Below are positions 8,144 to 16,267 of a stretch of DNA of 64,000 nucleotides, in pieces. Positions within the stretch are counted from its first letter, which is position 1. Each line of letters begins with the position of its first letter. Under the pieces are notes generated by a model, which made no database searches, was not told the origin of the DNA, and worked only from the letters and a program-made list of their open reading frames with translations. The position numbers and the translations under genes were made by a program. This DNA comes from Chitinophagaceae bacterium LGM1 (GTDB lineage Bacteria; Bacteroidota; Bacteroidia; Chitinophagales; Chitinophagaceae): positions 434,001 to 498,000 of the forward strand of contig CP075895.1 in assembly GCA_018604165.1 (NCBI GenBank). The letters run 5' to 3'.

Positions 8144-8698
8144 TTATTGCAAATATTTTTGTTTGAAAGCTTGTAGCTCCTCAGCAAATGCTGGCTGGCT
8201 TAACTCATAAGCCTTACGTCCAAGTGCATAATAAGCCTTTAGTAATTCATCGCGAGATGGGTTATTGTTTTCTAAACTCCATAATCTTAAAAAGTAGGCA
8301 TCATTGATTTTGTGAATCAATAGCTTATTGTGCCTGCTATCCCACATGTGTCTAATTTCTGCATTTTCATAGGTGAGTTTCTTGTATCTGTTCCTTTTTG
8401 CTTTACGCTTTCTGTATGCAAAGTAAATAGCCCCATCCCGCTTTACTAATAAAGACCTCTTGCTTTCATATAGGCTGTCATTTTGTTTTATCAGTGTATC
8501 GTAAGGGCTATGCCCAATAGTGCCATGTATCTCTGATAACATTTTTATGTAAGCAGTATCTTTTTTCACAAGTACAAAATCATCCCAAGTATGCAATAAT
8601 GTACTGCGGTAATGATACAAACCATCAGCTATCTGTGCATTAGTAGTATTAGTACCAAGACAAAGCACACAAGCCAATATTATGAGTAACCTTTTCAA
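8144..8698 (-). CDS. Secreted/periplasmic protein of unknown function
   Basis: A 184-residue protein with a signal peptide ('LLIILACVLCLGTNTTNAQ', cut after NAQ). The mature part is rich in Lys, Tyr and Leu and carries a basic patch 'YRKRKAKRNRYKK'. I recognise no domain. It begins 81 nt past the moxR stop in the same direction, separated from it by an AAGTAGTA-type repeat, so it may be read from moxR transcripts or from its own promoter. Confidence 0.75.
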   Translation of the reverse strand: MKRLLIILACVLCLGTNTTNAQIADGLYHYRSTLLHTWDDFVLVKKDTAYIKMLSEIHGTIGHSPYDTLIKQNDSLYESKRSLLVKRDGAIYFAYRKRKAKRNRYKKLTYENAEIRHMWDSRHNKLLIHKINDAYFLRLWSLENNNPSRDELLKAYYALGRKAYELSQPAFAEELQAFKQKYLQ

Positions 8699-8742
8699 GC
8701 TATTTGCTATTCAAGTTCCCTTTGCGCCTCAGCGGTTAAAAA

Positions 8743-8774
8743 AACTTACTACTTATTACTTTCTACTTACTACT
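8743..8774. repeat. AAGTAGTA-type low-complexity repeat
   Basis: A run built from permutations of 'acttactactt' with 'attactttctacttact', directly after the moxR stop. It resembles the repeat spanning the rnpA/yidD junction at 4238-4345. Probably a slippage-prone or dispersed intergenic repeat; no coding content. Confidence 0.4.
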
Positions 8775-8779
8775 GCAAC

Positions 8780-9787
8780 CTAAGGCACTTCTACCGCATT
8801 CAGTATCTCGTTCAGTATATGCTCGCTGGTAATGTTTTCTGCTTCGGCCTCGTAGCTGATGCCTATGCGGTGGCGCATTACATCGTGGCACACCGCACGT
8901 ATGTCTTCAGGTATTACATAACCCCTGCGTTTGATGAACGCATAAGCCTTAGCAGCCAGCGCCATACTGATGCTGGCGCGTGGCGATGCACCATAGCTTA
9001 TCAGCGGTTTTAGTTTGTTCAGTTTATATTCCTCGGGGAAGCGGGTAGCGAATACGATGTCTAATATGTATTGCTCTATCTTCTCGTCCATATACACCTC
9101 TCGTACCAATTGGCGGGCGTTCAATATTTCTTGCTGAGATACTACCTGATTGATTTTTGCAGCACCGGCAGGGTTCAGGTTTTGGCGGATGATGTGGCGT
9201 TCTTCTTCTTTTTTTGGATAGGTAATAACCACTTTCAGCATAAAGCGGTCAACCTGTGCTTCGGGCAACTCATATGTACCCTCTTGCTCTATGGGGTTTT
9301 GTGTAGCCAGCACAAGGAAAGGCTCTTCCAGCTTGTAAGTATTGTCGCCAATAGTTACCTGACGTTCCTGCATGGCTTCTAGTAGTGCACTCTGCACTTT
9401 GGCAGGGGCGCGGTTTATCTCGTCTGCCAGTATAAAGTTGGCAAATATGGGACCTTTACGCACTGCAAACTCGTGTGCCTGCGGATTGTACACCATTGTA
9501 CCCAACACGTCGGCTGGCAATAGGTCTGGTGTAAACTGTATGCGTGCAAAACGCGCATGGATAGCTGATGCCAGCGATTTGATGGCCAATGTTTTTGCAA
9601 GCCCGGGCACACCTTCCAGCAACACATGGCCATTAGCAAGCAAGCCTATCAGCAGGCGTTCCGTCATGTGTTTTTGCCCAACGAGTGTCTTGTTCAGCTC
9701 CATCATCAGCAATTCTATAAAGGCGCTTTGCTGATGGATGCGTTCATTCAGTTCGCGTACGTCAACAGATGTAGTACTTGGTTCCAT
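8780..9787 (-). CDS. MoxR-family AAA+ ATPase
   Basis: A 335-residue AAA+ ATPase of the MoxR class. Walker A is 'EGVPGLAKT' (about residue 59), Walker B with sensor 'ILADEINRAPAKVQSALLEA', then 'MQERQVTIG', 'LATQNPIEQEGTYELPEAQ' and 'VDRFMLKVV', and a C-terminal lid with 'SPRASISMALAAKAYAF'. MoxR proteins are chaperone-like ATPases usually encoded with DUF58 and von Willebrand A (Bat) proteins. Here no such partner is adjacent: the next gene on the strand encodes an unrelated secreted protein. It is therefore an orphan copy, or its partners lie elsewhere. Confidence 0.93.
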   Translation of the reverse strand: MEPSTTSVDVRELNERIHQQSAFIELLMMELNKTLVGQKHMTERLLIGLLANGHVLLEGVPGLAKTLAIKSLASAIHARFARIQFTPDLLPADVLGTMVYNPQAHEFAVRKGPIFANFILADEINRAPAKVQSALLEAMQERQVTIGDNTYKLEEPFLVLATQNPIEQEGTYELPEAQVDRFMLKVVITYPKKEEERHIIRQNLNPAGAAKINQVVSQQEILNARQLVREVYMDEKIEQYILDIVFATRFPEEYKLNKLKPLISYGASPRASISMALAAKAYAFIKRRGYVIPEDIRAVCHDVMRHRIGISYEAEAENITSEHILNEILNAVEVP

Positions 9788-9882
9788 AATACGGTATATA
9801 TAATTGGCAATATATTACATCTCAAAAATATTAAGCGGCTTATTTTTAGCCTGTTAAAACTGCGTTAAACCATTTCCCCCTA

Positions 9883-9975
9883 TGTCATATTGAGCGAAGT
9901 GACAACGAAGCGAAATATCTGCTGGTCTTTTGTACGATAGTCAGGCAGATGCTTCACTTCGTTCAGCATGACAAC
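9883..9975. repeat. REP-like imperfect palindrome
   Basis: The arms 'tgtcatattgagcgaagt' (from 9883) and 'acttcgttcagcatgaca' (to about 9974) are nearly complementary, and the interior (gaagcgaaatatctgct / caggcagatgcttc) continues the pairing. The whole unit can fold into a long hairpin. GTCAT-TGAGCGAAG palindromes are a dispersed intergenic repeat type in many bacterial genomes. It lies between the divergent moxR and small glycine-zipper genes. Confidence 0.65.
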
Positions 9976-10034
9976 AAACGCCATTGCACCATGATTAGAA
10001 AACAGTAATATTAAATTCATTCAATAACTACGAG

Positions 10035-10208
10035 ATGGAAAACAAAGAACAGCAACCCAAGCAAATACCTGCCGGCTTTTATTTGGCAATCGGTACAGCC
10101 ATTGGTGCAGGGCTTGGGGTGGTATTGGGCAATATTGCTATTGGCATTGGCATAGGTGTTGGCATAGGTGCGGCACTGGAAGCCATGCGTAAGAAGAAAG
10201 GGAAATAA
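10035..10208 (+). CDS. Small glycine-zipper membrane protein
   Basis: An ATG at 10035 gives 57 residues. A polar N-terminus ('MENKEQQPKQIPAGFYLAIG') is followed by one long hydrophobic segment in which Gly recurs every few residues (GTAIGAGLGVVLGNIAIGIG, then more of the same) and a basic tail 'EAMRKKKGK'. Glycine-zipper segments pack or oligomerise in membranes. The gene is 32 nt upstream of the next ORF, so the two may be co-transcribed. No function can be assigned. Confidence 0.7.
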   Translation: MENKEQQPKQIPAGFYLAIGTAIGAGLGVVLGNIAIGIGIGVGIGAALEAMRKKKGK

Positions 10209-10240
10209 CCCATAAATCCACTTAGTTTTGCAGCCTAGTT

Positions 10241-10570
10241 ATGGAAAATTTTGAAGAACGCTGGATACAGGTAGAGTTTATGCTGCGCGAACGCTTTGGT
10301 AAAGTACCCGATATGGAAACCATCCTGTTTTTGGTGGGGGTAAACGAGCTCGACAAACTGCCTGCTAAAAAATACTCTAAAGAACAGAAGCAAGACCTGA
10401 TGCACGTAGCCGTATGCAGCCTGCTAAGCCGCCGTGGCTATTACGAATACAAGGGGCGCGATGGCGATGGTTGGCCCCACTACGATCAGGTAACAACCAT
10501 AGAGGCCATCGGCTTACAAACACAGGAACGTGTGCTGAAAGAATGTATCATTGAGTATTTTGAGGGGTAG
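10241..10570 (+). CDS. Conserved Bacteroidota protein of unknown function
   Basis: A 109-residue soluble protein without signal peptide. It is mostly helical in composition with motifs 'RFGKVPDMETILFLVGVNEL', 'DLMHVAVCSLLSRRGYYEY' and 'GWPHYDQVTTIEA'. I recognise it as the kind of small conserved cytoplasmic protein found across the phylum but know no function for it. It follows the glycine-zipper gene with a 32-nt gap. Confidence 0.75.
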   Translation: MENFEERWIQVEFMLRERFGKVPDMETILFLVGVNELDKLPAKKYSKEQKQDLMHVAVCSLLSRRGYYEYKGRDGDGWPHYDQVTTIEAIGLQTQERVLKECIIEYFEG

Positions 10571-10879
10571 GGAAAGCTACTACCACTTGCGTTATTGCGA
10601 GGGACGAAGCAACTTATCTCATGTAGCAAAGCGGAATAATCTCACGGAATACAGAGTGGAGTGAACTATAAATGCACGCTAAAGAATTATCGCCAATTTT
10701 ACGTATATTTGCTATAGTTCTTTGGTAGCCTGTAGCCCATTTGCAAACTACATCCACGAAAAAAAATGATGCAACAAAATGCAACAACTCATTTTCTTAT
10801 ATTGTTGTTAATCAATGTGTTAGAAAATTGAAGTTTTGCATCTCATCGTAAATTGCAACAAAATGCAACAAATTGTCTC
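10571..10879. other. Intergenic region with possible repeat half-site
   Basis: About 310 nt without a gene. It contains 'gcgttattgcgagggacg' near 10589, resembling the start of dispersed intergenic repeats (half-palindrome, no partner arm found), then AT-rich sequence and the first copy of a GCAACAAAAT direct repeat. Confidence 0.35.
10770..10870. repeat. Paired direct repeats tgcaacaaaatgcaaca
   Basis: The 17-nt sequence tgcaacaaaatgcaaca occurs at 10770-10786 and again at 10854-10870 (84-nt offset). Each copy is itself a doublet of tgcaaca. The second copy ends 10 nt upstream of the TonB-receptor promoter. It could be a binding-site array; no regulator is known. Confidence 0.5.
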
Positions 10880-10911
10880 TTGCATAATTAGATATTTAAG
10901 CCCTACCTTTA
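10880..10911 (+). promoter_or_regulatory. Promoter of the TPP-riboswitch/TonB-receptor transcript
   Basis: TTG (10880-10882), 21 nt, then TACCTTTA (10904-10911), one mismatch from the Bacteroidetes TAnnTTTG -7 box. Predicted transcription starts about 10917, just before the riboswitch. Confidence 0.6.
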
Positions 10912-10930
10912 CACCGTTGTTGGAGACAAT

Positions 10931-11008
10931 AACACGGGGTGCCTTAATACAAGGGCTGAGATTATACCCGCTGAACCTGGACCGGGTAATGCCGGTTAGG
11001 GAATAGCA
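10931..11008 (+). promoter_or_regulatory. TPP (THI-box) riboswitch
   Basis: The sequence contains the thi-box core in order: 'cggggtgcc', 'gggctgagattatacccg', 'ctgaacctggaccgggtaat' and 'gccggttagggaa'. These are the conserved CUGAGA and CUGAACCUG...GGGUAAUGCC elements that bind thiamine pyrophosphate. It lies about 140 nt upstream of the TonB-receptor start, so high TPP is expected to repress receptor synthesis. The expression platform is not resolved. Confidence 0.93.
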
Positions 11009-11149
11009 GATTCAGCTACCATATTTTGTTGCAGTACCGTTCGGGTGTTATATGTGTTATGGCATATGTACATACCGCGAACGATATAGCGATAAACAGG
11101 TAACAGCATGGTACCCCATCATTTTGTAAACAAAAAAACAGATGATGCC

Positions 11150-13363
11150 ATGCAGCATTTCAACAAATCAATCGTAGTACTGGCGGCTATCATTGTAGCC
11201 ACACAAGCCAATGCGCAGGAAGACAGCGTAAAAACACAGAAGGCACTGCAACCCGTAGAGGTACGCTCGCTGCGGGCAGGTAGCAACGCACCTTTTGTTA
11301 CCACAGAGGTGAATGCTAAGGACATAGAGAAAGCAAACCTCGGGCAAGACCTGCCTTACCTGTTGCAATACACACCATCGGCAGTAGTAACAAGCGACGC
11401 AGGGACAGGGATTGGTTATACAGGCGTACGGGTACGCGGTACAGATGGGGTGCGCATGAATGTAACACTCAACGGCATACCGGTAAACGATGCGGAATCG
11501 CAGGGTACGTTCTTTGTAAACTTTCCAGACCTTGCCTCGTCAACAGGCTCTATACAGTTGCAGCGCGGGGTGGGCACATCTACCAACGGTGCAGGTGCTT
11601 TTGGTGCTACCATGAGCATTAGCAATATGCTACAAATGGACAAAGCAGGTGCGGAAATAAGCAACAGCTACGGCTCTTTCAATACATGGAAGCATACAGT
11701 ACGGGGCGGTACTGGGTTGATGAAAAACGGTTTTCAGTTTGATGTAAGGTTGTCAAACATATCGTCAGACGGGTTTATAGACCGCTCTGCCAGCGACTTA
11801 AAGGCAATTCAATTGATAGGCGGCTGGAAGCTAAGCAAAAAAACATCATTGCGATTTATGCTGATGACAGGCAAAGAGAAAACAGGGCAGGCATGGAACG
11901 GCGTACCACAAGACTCTTTGAAGACCAACCGTACGTACAATGAATTAGGCAAAAAAAGCGACGGAACGTATTACAATAACCAAACAGATAATTACCAACA
12001 AGACTACTACCAGTTTTTTGCCGACCACAAATTCAGCAAATACCTTACAGGGCATGTAGCCTTGTTTATGACACGCGGGCGTGGGTATTATGAAGAATAC
12101 AAAGCAGGTGAATCATTCAGTACTTATGGCTTGAAAGATTACATCACACCATCCGGTAATGATACCATCACCAGTACCGACCTGATACGCCAGCTATGGC
12201 TTGATAACTATTACTACGGCTCTGTCTTCTCGCTGATGTATGAAAAGAAACAAACACAAATCTCGTTCGGTGGCGGATGGACACAGTACCTCGGAGACCA
12301 TTACGGGTACGTCACTTGGGCTCAACTGAATGTTCCCGACAACTATCGTTGGTATATGCTGGATGCACAGAAGAACGACCTGAACCTATACGTAAAAGCG
12401 CAGCAAACAGTTGGTGATAAATGGATACTGTTTGGCGATTTGCAATATAGGAATGTGGCATACAGCATCAACGGCTTCCGCCGAAACCCAACACTTAGGC
12501 CGAATGCAGACTTTAGCTTCTTCAACCCCAAAGCGGGTGTTACTTATTTGTTGCGCAATACTTTCAGCCAGAAACAAAAATTGTATACATCTGTTGCTGT
12601 CGCCAACAAAGAACCTAACAGAGACGACTTTGAAGCATCTCCCTTGAAACAACCTGTTGCCGAGCGACTGTATGATATGGAAGCAGGCTACGAAATCAAT
12701 AAAAAGAAATGGAGTGCCGCAGCCAATTTTTACTACATGATGTATCGCGACCAGCTTGTGTTTACCGGGCAGATAAATGATGTGGGTGCTTACAGCCGCA
12801 CCAATGTACCTGAAAGCTACCGCATGGGTATAGAGTTGCAGGGCGCATATATTGCCAGCTATTGGTTGAAGCTCAACGCCAACCTTACACTCTCTGACAA
12901 CCGCATCAAACAATATACAGAGTATATAGATAATTGGGACGACCCTAACTTTGCACAGTTAGCTGTAGTACACAACAATACACCCATCGCTTTTTCTCCC
13001 GCTACAGTTGCGGCAGGCGGTATTACACTATCACCTTTCAGGTATATGAAACACGACCAAGTACTGGAACTTGATATAATGGGTAAACATGTAGGCAAGC
13101 AATACCTTGATAATTCGGGCGATGAAAAACGTACGCTAAGCGATTACACACTTTGCGATGTACGCTTGCGCTATGCCATCAAAGCAAAACCTTTCAAAGA
13201 AGTGCTGGCAACGTTGGCTGTTAACAATATCTTCAACCGACAATATGCAAGCAACGGCTATGTATGGTATGTGTACCAAACAGGCGGGCAAAATATAGTT
13301 GACAATCGCCTTTTCCCGCAAGCGGGTATAAACTGGATGGTTGGGTTAACAATCAAGCTTTGA
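11150..13363 (+). CDS. TonB-dependent receptor, probable thiamin (precursor) uptake
   Basis: I start at the ATG at 11150 because it gives an immediate signal peptide ('FNKSIVVLAAIIVATQANAQ'); an in-frame ATG at 11108 would add 14 residues before it. The 737-residue protein has the plug ('VRVRGTDGVRMNVTLNGIPV', 'SIQLQRGVGTSTNGAGAFG') and a barrel rich in aromatic residues ending 'GLTIKL'. Such receptors move scarce nutrients across the outer membrane using TonB energy. A TPP riboswitch directly upstream identifies thiamin or a thiamin-related compound as the probable substrate. The stop codon abuts the first inverted-repeat arm of the GxxExxY unit. Confidence 0.93.
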   Translation: MQHFNKSIVVLAAIIVATQANAQEDSVKTQKALQPVEVRSLRAGSNAPFVTTEVNAKDIEKANLGQDLPYLLQYTPSAVVTSDAGTGIGYTGVRVRGTDGVRMNVTLNGIPVNDAESQGTFFVNFPDLASSTGSIQLQRGVGTSTNGAGAFGATMSISNMLQMDKAGAEISNSYGSFNTWKHTVRGGTGLMKNGFQFDVRLSNISSDGFIDRSASDLKAIQLIGGWKLSKKTSLRFMLMTGKEKTGQAWNGVPQDSLKTNRTYNELGKKSDGTYYNNQTDNYQQDYYQFFADHKFSKYLTGHVALFMTRGRGYYEEYKAGESFSTYGLKDYITPSGNDTITSTDLIRQLWLDNYYYGSVFSLMYEKKQTQISFGGGWTQYLGDHYGYVTWAQLNVPDNYRWYMLDAQKNDLNLYVKAQQTVGDKWILFGDLQYRNVAYSINGFRRNPTLRPNADFSFFNPKAGVTYLLRNTFSQKQKLYTSVAVANKEPNRDDFEASPLKQPVAERLYDMEAGYEINKKKWSAAANFYYMMYRDQLVFTGQINDVGAYSRTNVPESYRMGIELQGAYIASYWLKLNANLTLSDNRIKQYTEYIDNWDDPNFAQLAVVHNNTPIAFSPATVAAGGITLSPFRYMKHDQVLELDIMGKHVGKQYLDNSGDEKRTLSDYTLCDVRLRYAIKAKPFKEVLATLAVNNIFNRQYASNGYVWYVYQTGGQNIVDNRLFPQAGINWMVGLTIKL

Positions 13364-14073
13364 CCAGTGATTACTATGATTTAGAAATGATTAAATGATT
13401 GACCAGTGAGGGGTATGATTAGAAATGATTTTAATGATTGAATAGTAACGTTATGATGATTGAATGATTTGTGGTATTTTCAGATACTATACTGCAAATA
13501 ATTTCAGTGTGATAAAAGGAGAATATAAATACTCGTTTGAAACAAGTAAAATAATCGGTGCTGCATTAGAAGTACATAAAGGTTTAGGGAATGGATTTCC
13601 TGAAATTATTTACCAACGAGCACTTGAATCAGAATTGATAAAAGCGGGTATAACTTTTGAAAGAGAAAAAGTTATGCCCGTTCATTATAAAGGAGAAGTT
13701 ATCGGCACCAGAAGGGTTGACTTTCTCGCATGTAATACCATCCCTGTTGAAATTAAAGCTGTTGCCGAACTAACAAACGGGCACTTAGCACAAGCAATAA
13801 ACTATCTTGAAGCTTTTAATCTTGAAATAGGACTATTGATAAACTTTGGCAGTAAAAGCCTTGAATTCAGACGTGTTATGAATAATAAATTCATACAACT
13901 GCCATAAATAGTACTATCAAGGTTAATTATTAATTCATTAGGTTCAACATTAGTACTTTTGTGTCATAATTAACTGCCACAATAACAGTGGTAAGCTATT
14001 TGATAGGAAAGATATACGTATGCTTAAGCAAGAGCATAATTAAAATCATTTTTAATCATTAAAATCACTGATC
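13362..14073. mobile_element. Inverted-repeat unit carrying a GxxExxY gene
   Basis: The left end has two 39-nt tandem copies beginning 'gaccagtga' (13362-13400 and 13401-13439) and a decayed third. The right end, 14039-14073, reversed and complemented reads 'gatcagtgattttaatgatt' and continues like copy 2, so it is an inverted copy. The unit starts inside the TGA stop of the TonB receptor and ends at the GTG start of the next gene, and contains only the GxxExxY ORF. There is no transposase and I see no target duplication. Mobility is inferred. Confidence 0.55.
13509..13907 (+). CDS. GxxExxY family protein (PD-(D/E)XK nuclease-like)
   Basis: The family signature is present as 'GLGNGFPEIIYQRALESEL', containing GFPEIIY (GxxExxY). 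A nuclease-like core follows with 'RRVDFLACNTIPVEIKAV', where the D and the E-x-K match the PD-(D/E)XK pattern. The frame starts at an ATG at 13464, but family members begin close to 'YKYSFETSKIIGAALEVHKG', so a GTG at 13509 (132 residues) looks better. The biochemical role is unknown. Such genes are often multicopy and near short repeats; here inverted repeats flank the gene on both sides. Confidence 0.88.
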   Translation: MIKGEYKYSFETSKIIGAALEVHKGLGNGFPEIIYQRALESELIKAGITFEREKVMPVHYKGEVIGTRRVDFLACNTIPVEIKAVAELTNGHLAQAINYLEAFNLEIGLLINFGSKSLEFRRVMNNKFIQLP

Positions 14074-14074
14074 T

Positions 14075-14767
14075 GTGTTAGGATATTATGTAATTGCGGG
14101 TATCATGTTTCTGGTAGGCATGATAGTGAGCAATCGTTTGAAGAGCAAGTTTAAAGAATACTCGGAAGTGCCATTGAGTAATGGCATGAGTGGTAAAGAA
14201 GTGGCAGAGCGTATGCTGCATGAAAATGGCATATACGATGTGCAGGTGGTATCTACCCCGGGCTTTTTGTCAGACCACTACAACCCTGCCGATAAAACCG
14301 TGAACCTGAGCCCCGAAGTATATGGCGGGCGCAGCATTTCGGCAGCGGCAGTAGCAGCACACGAATGCGGGCACGCAGTGCAACACGCTACTGCATACAG
14401 TATGTTGCAGATGCGCAGTAAGTTGGTGCCGATGGTGCAGATAAGCACTGCCTTGTCTCAATGGGTGATAGCGGCGGGTGTAGGTTTTATGGGCTTTGGT
14501 GGTGGCAACCAAACCATTTTGCTGATAGGTATAGCCTTGTTTGCGGTGTCAACCATCTTCTCGCTCATCACATTGCCGGTAGAGTACGATGCCAGTGCAA
14601 GGGCATTGAAATGGCTGGAAAGCACCAACGTAACCACCCGTAGCGAACACGACCAAGCAAGCGATGCGCTGAAATGGGCAGCACGTACCTATGTGGTAGC
14701 TGCCATAGCATCTGTAGCCAACCTGATTTATTTTATTATGATTTTCTTAAACCGTCGGGACGATTAA
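14075..14767 (+). CDS. YugP-type zinc metallopeptidase
   Basis: A 230-residue membrane protease of the Zn_peptidase_2 (YugP) family, from a GTG start. It has an N-terminal membrane helix ('GYYVIAGIMFLVGMIVS'), the segment 'LSDHYNPADKTVNLSPEVYG', and the catalytic helix 'AVAAHECGHAVQHATAY' (HExxH written HECGH). Two or three further hydrophobic helices follow ('WVIAAGVGFMGFGGGNQTIL', 'YVVAAIASVANLIYFIMIFL'). The substrate is unknown. The next gene begins 32 nt later, so the two may be co-transcribed. Confidence 0.9.
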   Translation: MLGYYVIAGIMFLVGMIVSNRLKSKFKEYSEVPLSNGMSGKEVAERMLHENGIYDVQVVSTPGFLSDHYNPADKTVNLSPEVYGGRSISAAAVAAHECGHAVQHATAYSMLQMRSKLVPMVQISTALSQWVIAAGVGFMGFGGGNQTILLIGIALFAVSTIFSLITLPVEYDASARALKWLESTNVTTRSEHDQASDALKWAARTYVVAAIASVANLIYFIMIFLNRRDD

Positions 14768-14799
14768 TACTGTATCTTAAACGACCGAAATTTGAACAG

Positions 14800-16200
14800 A
14801 TGATTGTAGAACAATTATATACAGGCTGCCTCAGCGAAGCTGCCTATTTTATAGCCAGCGACGGAGAAGCCGCGATTGTTGACCCGCTACGCGATGTAGA
14901 TGTGTACATACAGAAGGCAGAAGCACTGGGCGTAAAAATCAAATACATTTTTGAAACCCATTTTCATGCCGACTTTGTAAGCGGGCACCTGGAGCTTTCT
15001 AAAAAAACAGGCGCACCTATTGTATATGGGCCTGAAACAAATGCCAAATTCGATTTTCATAAAGCAACGGATGGTGAAGAATTTGCCATAGGTAAGCTGA
15101 AACTGAAAGTGCTGCATACACCCGGGCATACGCTGGAAAGCACCTGCTACCTGCTGCATAACGAAGAAGGCAAACAGTATTGCGTGTTTACAGGCGATAC
15201 CCTGTTTGTAGGCGATGTAGGCCGCCCCGACTTGTTTAGCGGCAACCTGAGCAAAGAAGAACTGGCAGGTTTTATGTATGAGTCGTTGCAGAACAAAATA
15301 AAAGTGCTGAATGAAGATGTGATTGTGTACCCTGCACACGGGCCGGGTAGCTCTTGTGGTAAAAATCTGGGGCCGCAAACATTCAGCACCATTGGCGAGC
15401 AGCTTGATGCTAACTATGCCTTGCAGGATATGAGCAAGGAAGAATTTATAAAAGTAGTAACCGAAGGATTGAGCAAACCACCTGCTTATTTCCCCATCAA
15501 CGCGCGCATTAATAAAGAGGGTTATGATAGCTTGGATGCGGTGATGGATACTGCCATGACGGCATTATCTATAGCCGACTTCAAACAGAAAGTTGCTGAC
15601 GGTGCTTGGATATTAGATACCCGCCATGCTACGGTGTTTACCGAAGGGTTTATACCTGACTCAATCAGTATAGGGCTGGAAGGTCGTTTTGCAGAATGGG
15701 CAGGCAGCCTCTTACCTTTCGACCAGCCGTTGGTATTGGTCACAGAAGCAGGTAAAGAAAAAGAAAGTGCCATCCGCCTTTCGCGCGTGGGGATAGATAA
15801 TGTGCAGGGCTATCTGCATGGTGGCTTTGAAGCATGGAAAGCCGCAGGCGAAACCATTGATATGGTGATAGACATAGAGCCCGATGAAATGGCGATGGAT
15901 ATGCCGCACGATAGCAAACTTGAAGTGATAGACGTGCGCAAGCCAACGGAGTTTGAAACAGCGCACGTAAAAGGCGCGTATAATGCGCCGCTTGATACAT
16001 TGATGGACCCCCTGAATGTAGCCATGATAGATACGGACAACAACCTGTATGTACACTGTGCAGGCGGCTACCGTTCTGTAATAGCAGCATCGCTACTTAA
16101 AAGGCAGGGCTACCACAACCTGCGCAATGTACTGGGTGGCTTTGGTAAGATAAAAGAAGTAAAAGGCATGCCGATAGTAGAAGGCGCGAAAGTGTCTTGA
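14800..16200 (+). CDS. MBL-fold hydrolase fused to two rhodanese domains
   Basis: A metallo-beta-lactamase domain (about residues 1-240) of the persulfide-dioxygenase/ETHE1-like type has 'ETHFHADFVSGH' (metal ligands H-x-H-x-D), 'TPGHTLESTCYLL' and 'FTGDTLFVGDVGRPDL'. Two rhodanese domains follow. The first (around 'WILDTRHATVFTEGF') has no Cys in its active loop ('LVLVTEAGKEKESA'), so it is probably structural. The second has the catalytic Cys in 'LYVHCAGGYRSV'. Proteins of this design handle glutathione or other persulfides and sulfane sulfur. The start is the ATG at 14800; the frame is open further upstream inside the previous gene but lacks similarity there. 466 residues. Confidence 0.9.
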   Translation: MIVEQLYTGCLSEAAYFIASDGEAAIVDPLRDVDVYIQKAEALGVKIKYIFETHFHADFVSGHLELSKKTGAPIVYGPETNAKFDFHKATDGEEFAIGKLKLKVLHTPGHTLESTCYLLHNEEGKQYCVFTGDTLFVGDVGRPDLFSGNLSKEELAGFMYESLQNKIKVLNEDVIVYPAHGPGSSCGKNLGPQTFSTIGEQLDANYALQDMSKEEFIKVVTEGLSKPPAYFPINARINKEGYDSLDAVMDTAMTALSIADFKQKVADGAWILDTRHATVFTEGFIPDSISIGLEGRFAEWAGSLLPFDQPLVLVTEAGKEKESAIRLSRVGIDNVQGYLHGGFEAWKAAGETIDMVIDIEPDEMAMDMPHDSKLEVIDVRKPTEFETAHVKGAYNAPLDTLMDPLNVAMIDTDNNLYVHCAGGYRSVIAASLLKRQGYHNLRNVLGGFGKIKEVKGMPIVEGAKVS

Positions 16201-16235
16201 TGAATTTTAATGTTGAAGAAGAATTTTATCATAAA

Positions 16236-16264
16236 CAAAGGGCTATCTTTTTGATAGCCTTTTG
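16236..16264. terminator. Bidirectional terminator between convergent genes
   Basis: Stem 'caaagggctatc' (16236-16247) with 'gatagcctttt' (16253-16263), 5-nt loop, A-rich on one side and T-rich on the other. It lies between the MBL-rhodanese stop and the aminopeptidase stop. Confidence 0.7.
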
Positions 16265-16267
16265 TCA

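Noticed and set aside
14674-14799. Upstream in-frame extension of the MBL-rhodanese gene
   Set aside because: It overlaps the preceding peptidase gene and reads as non-family sequence; the ATG at 14800 gives the standard start.
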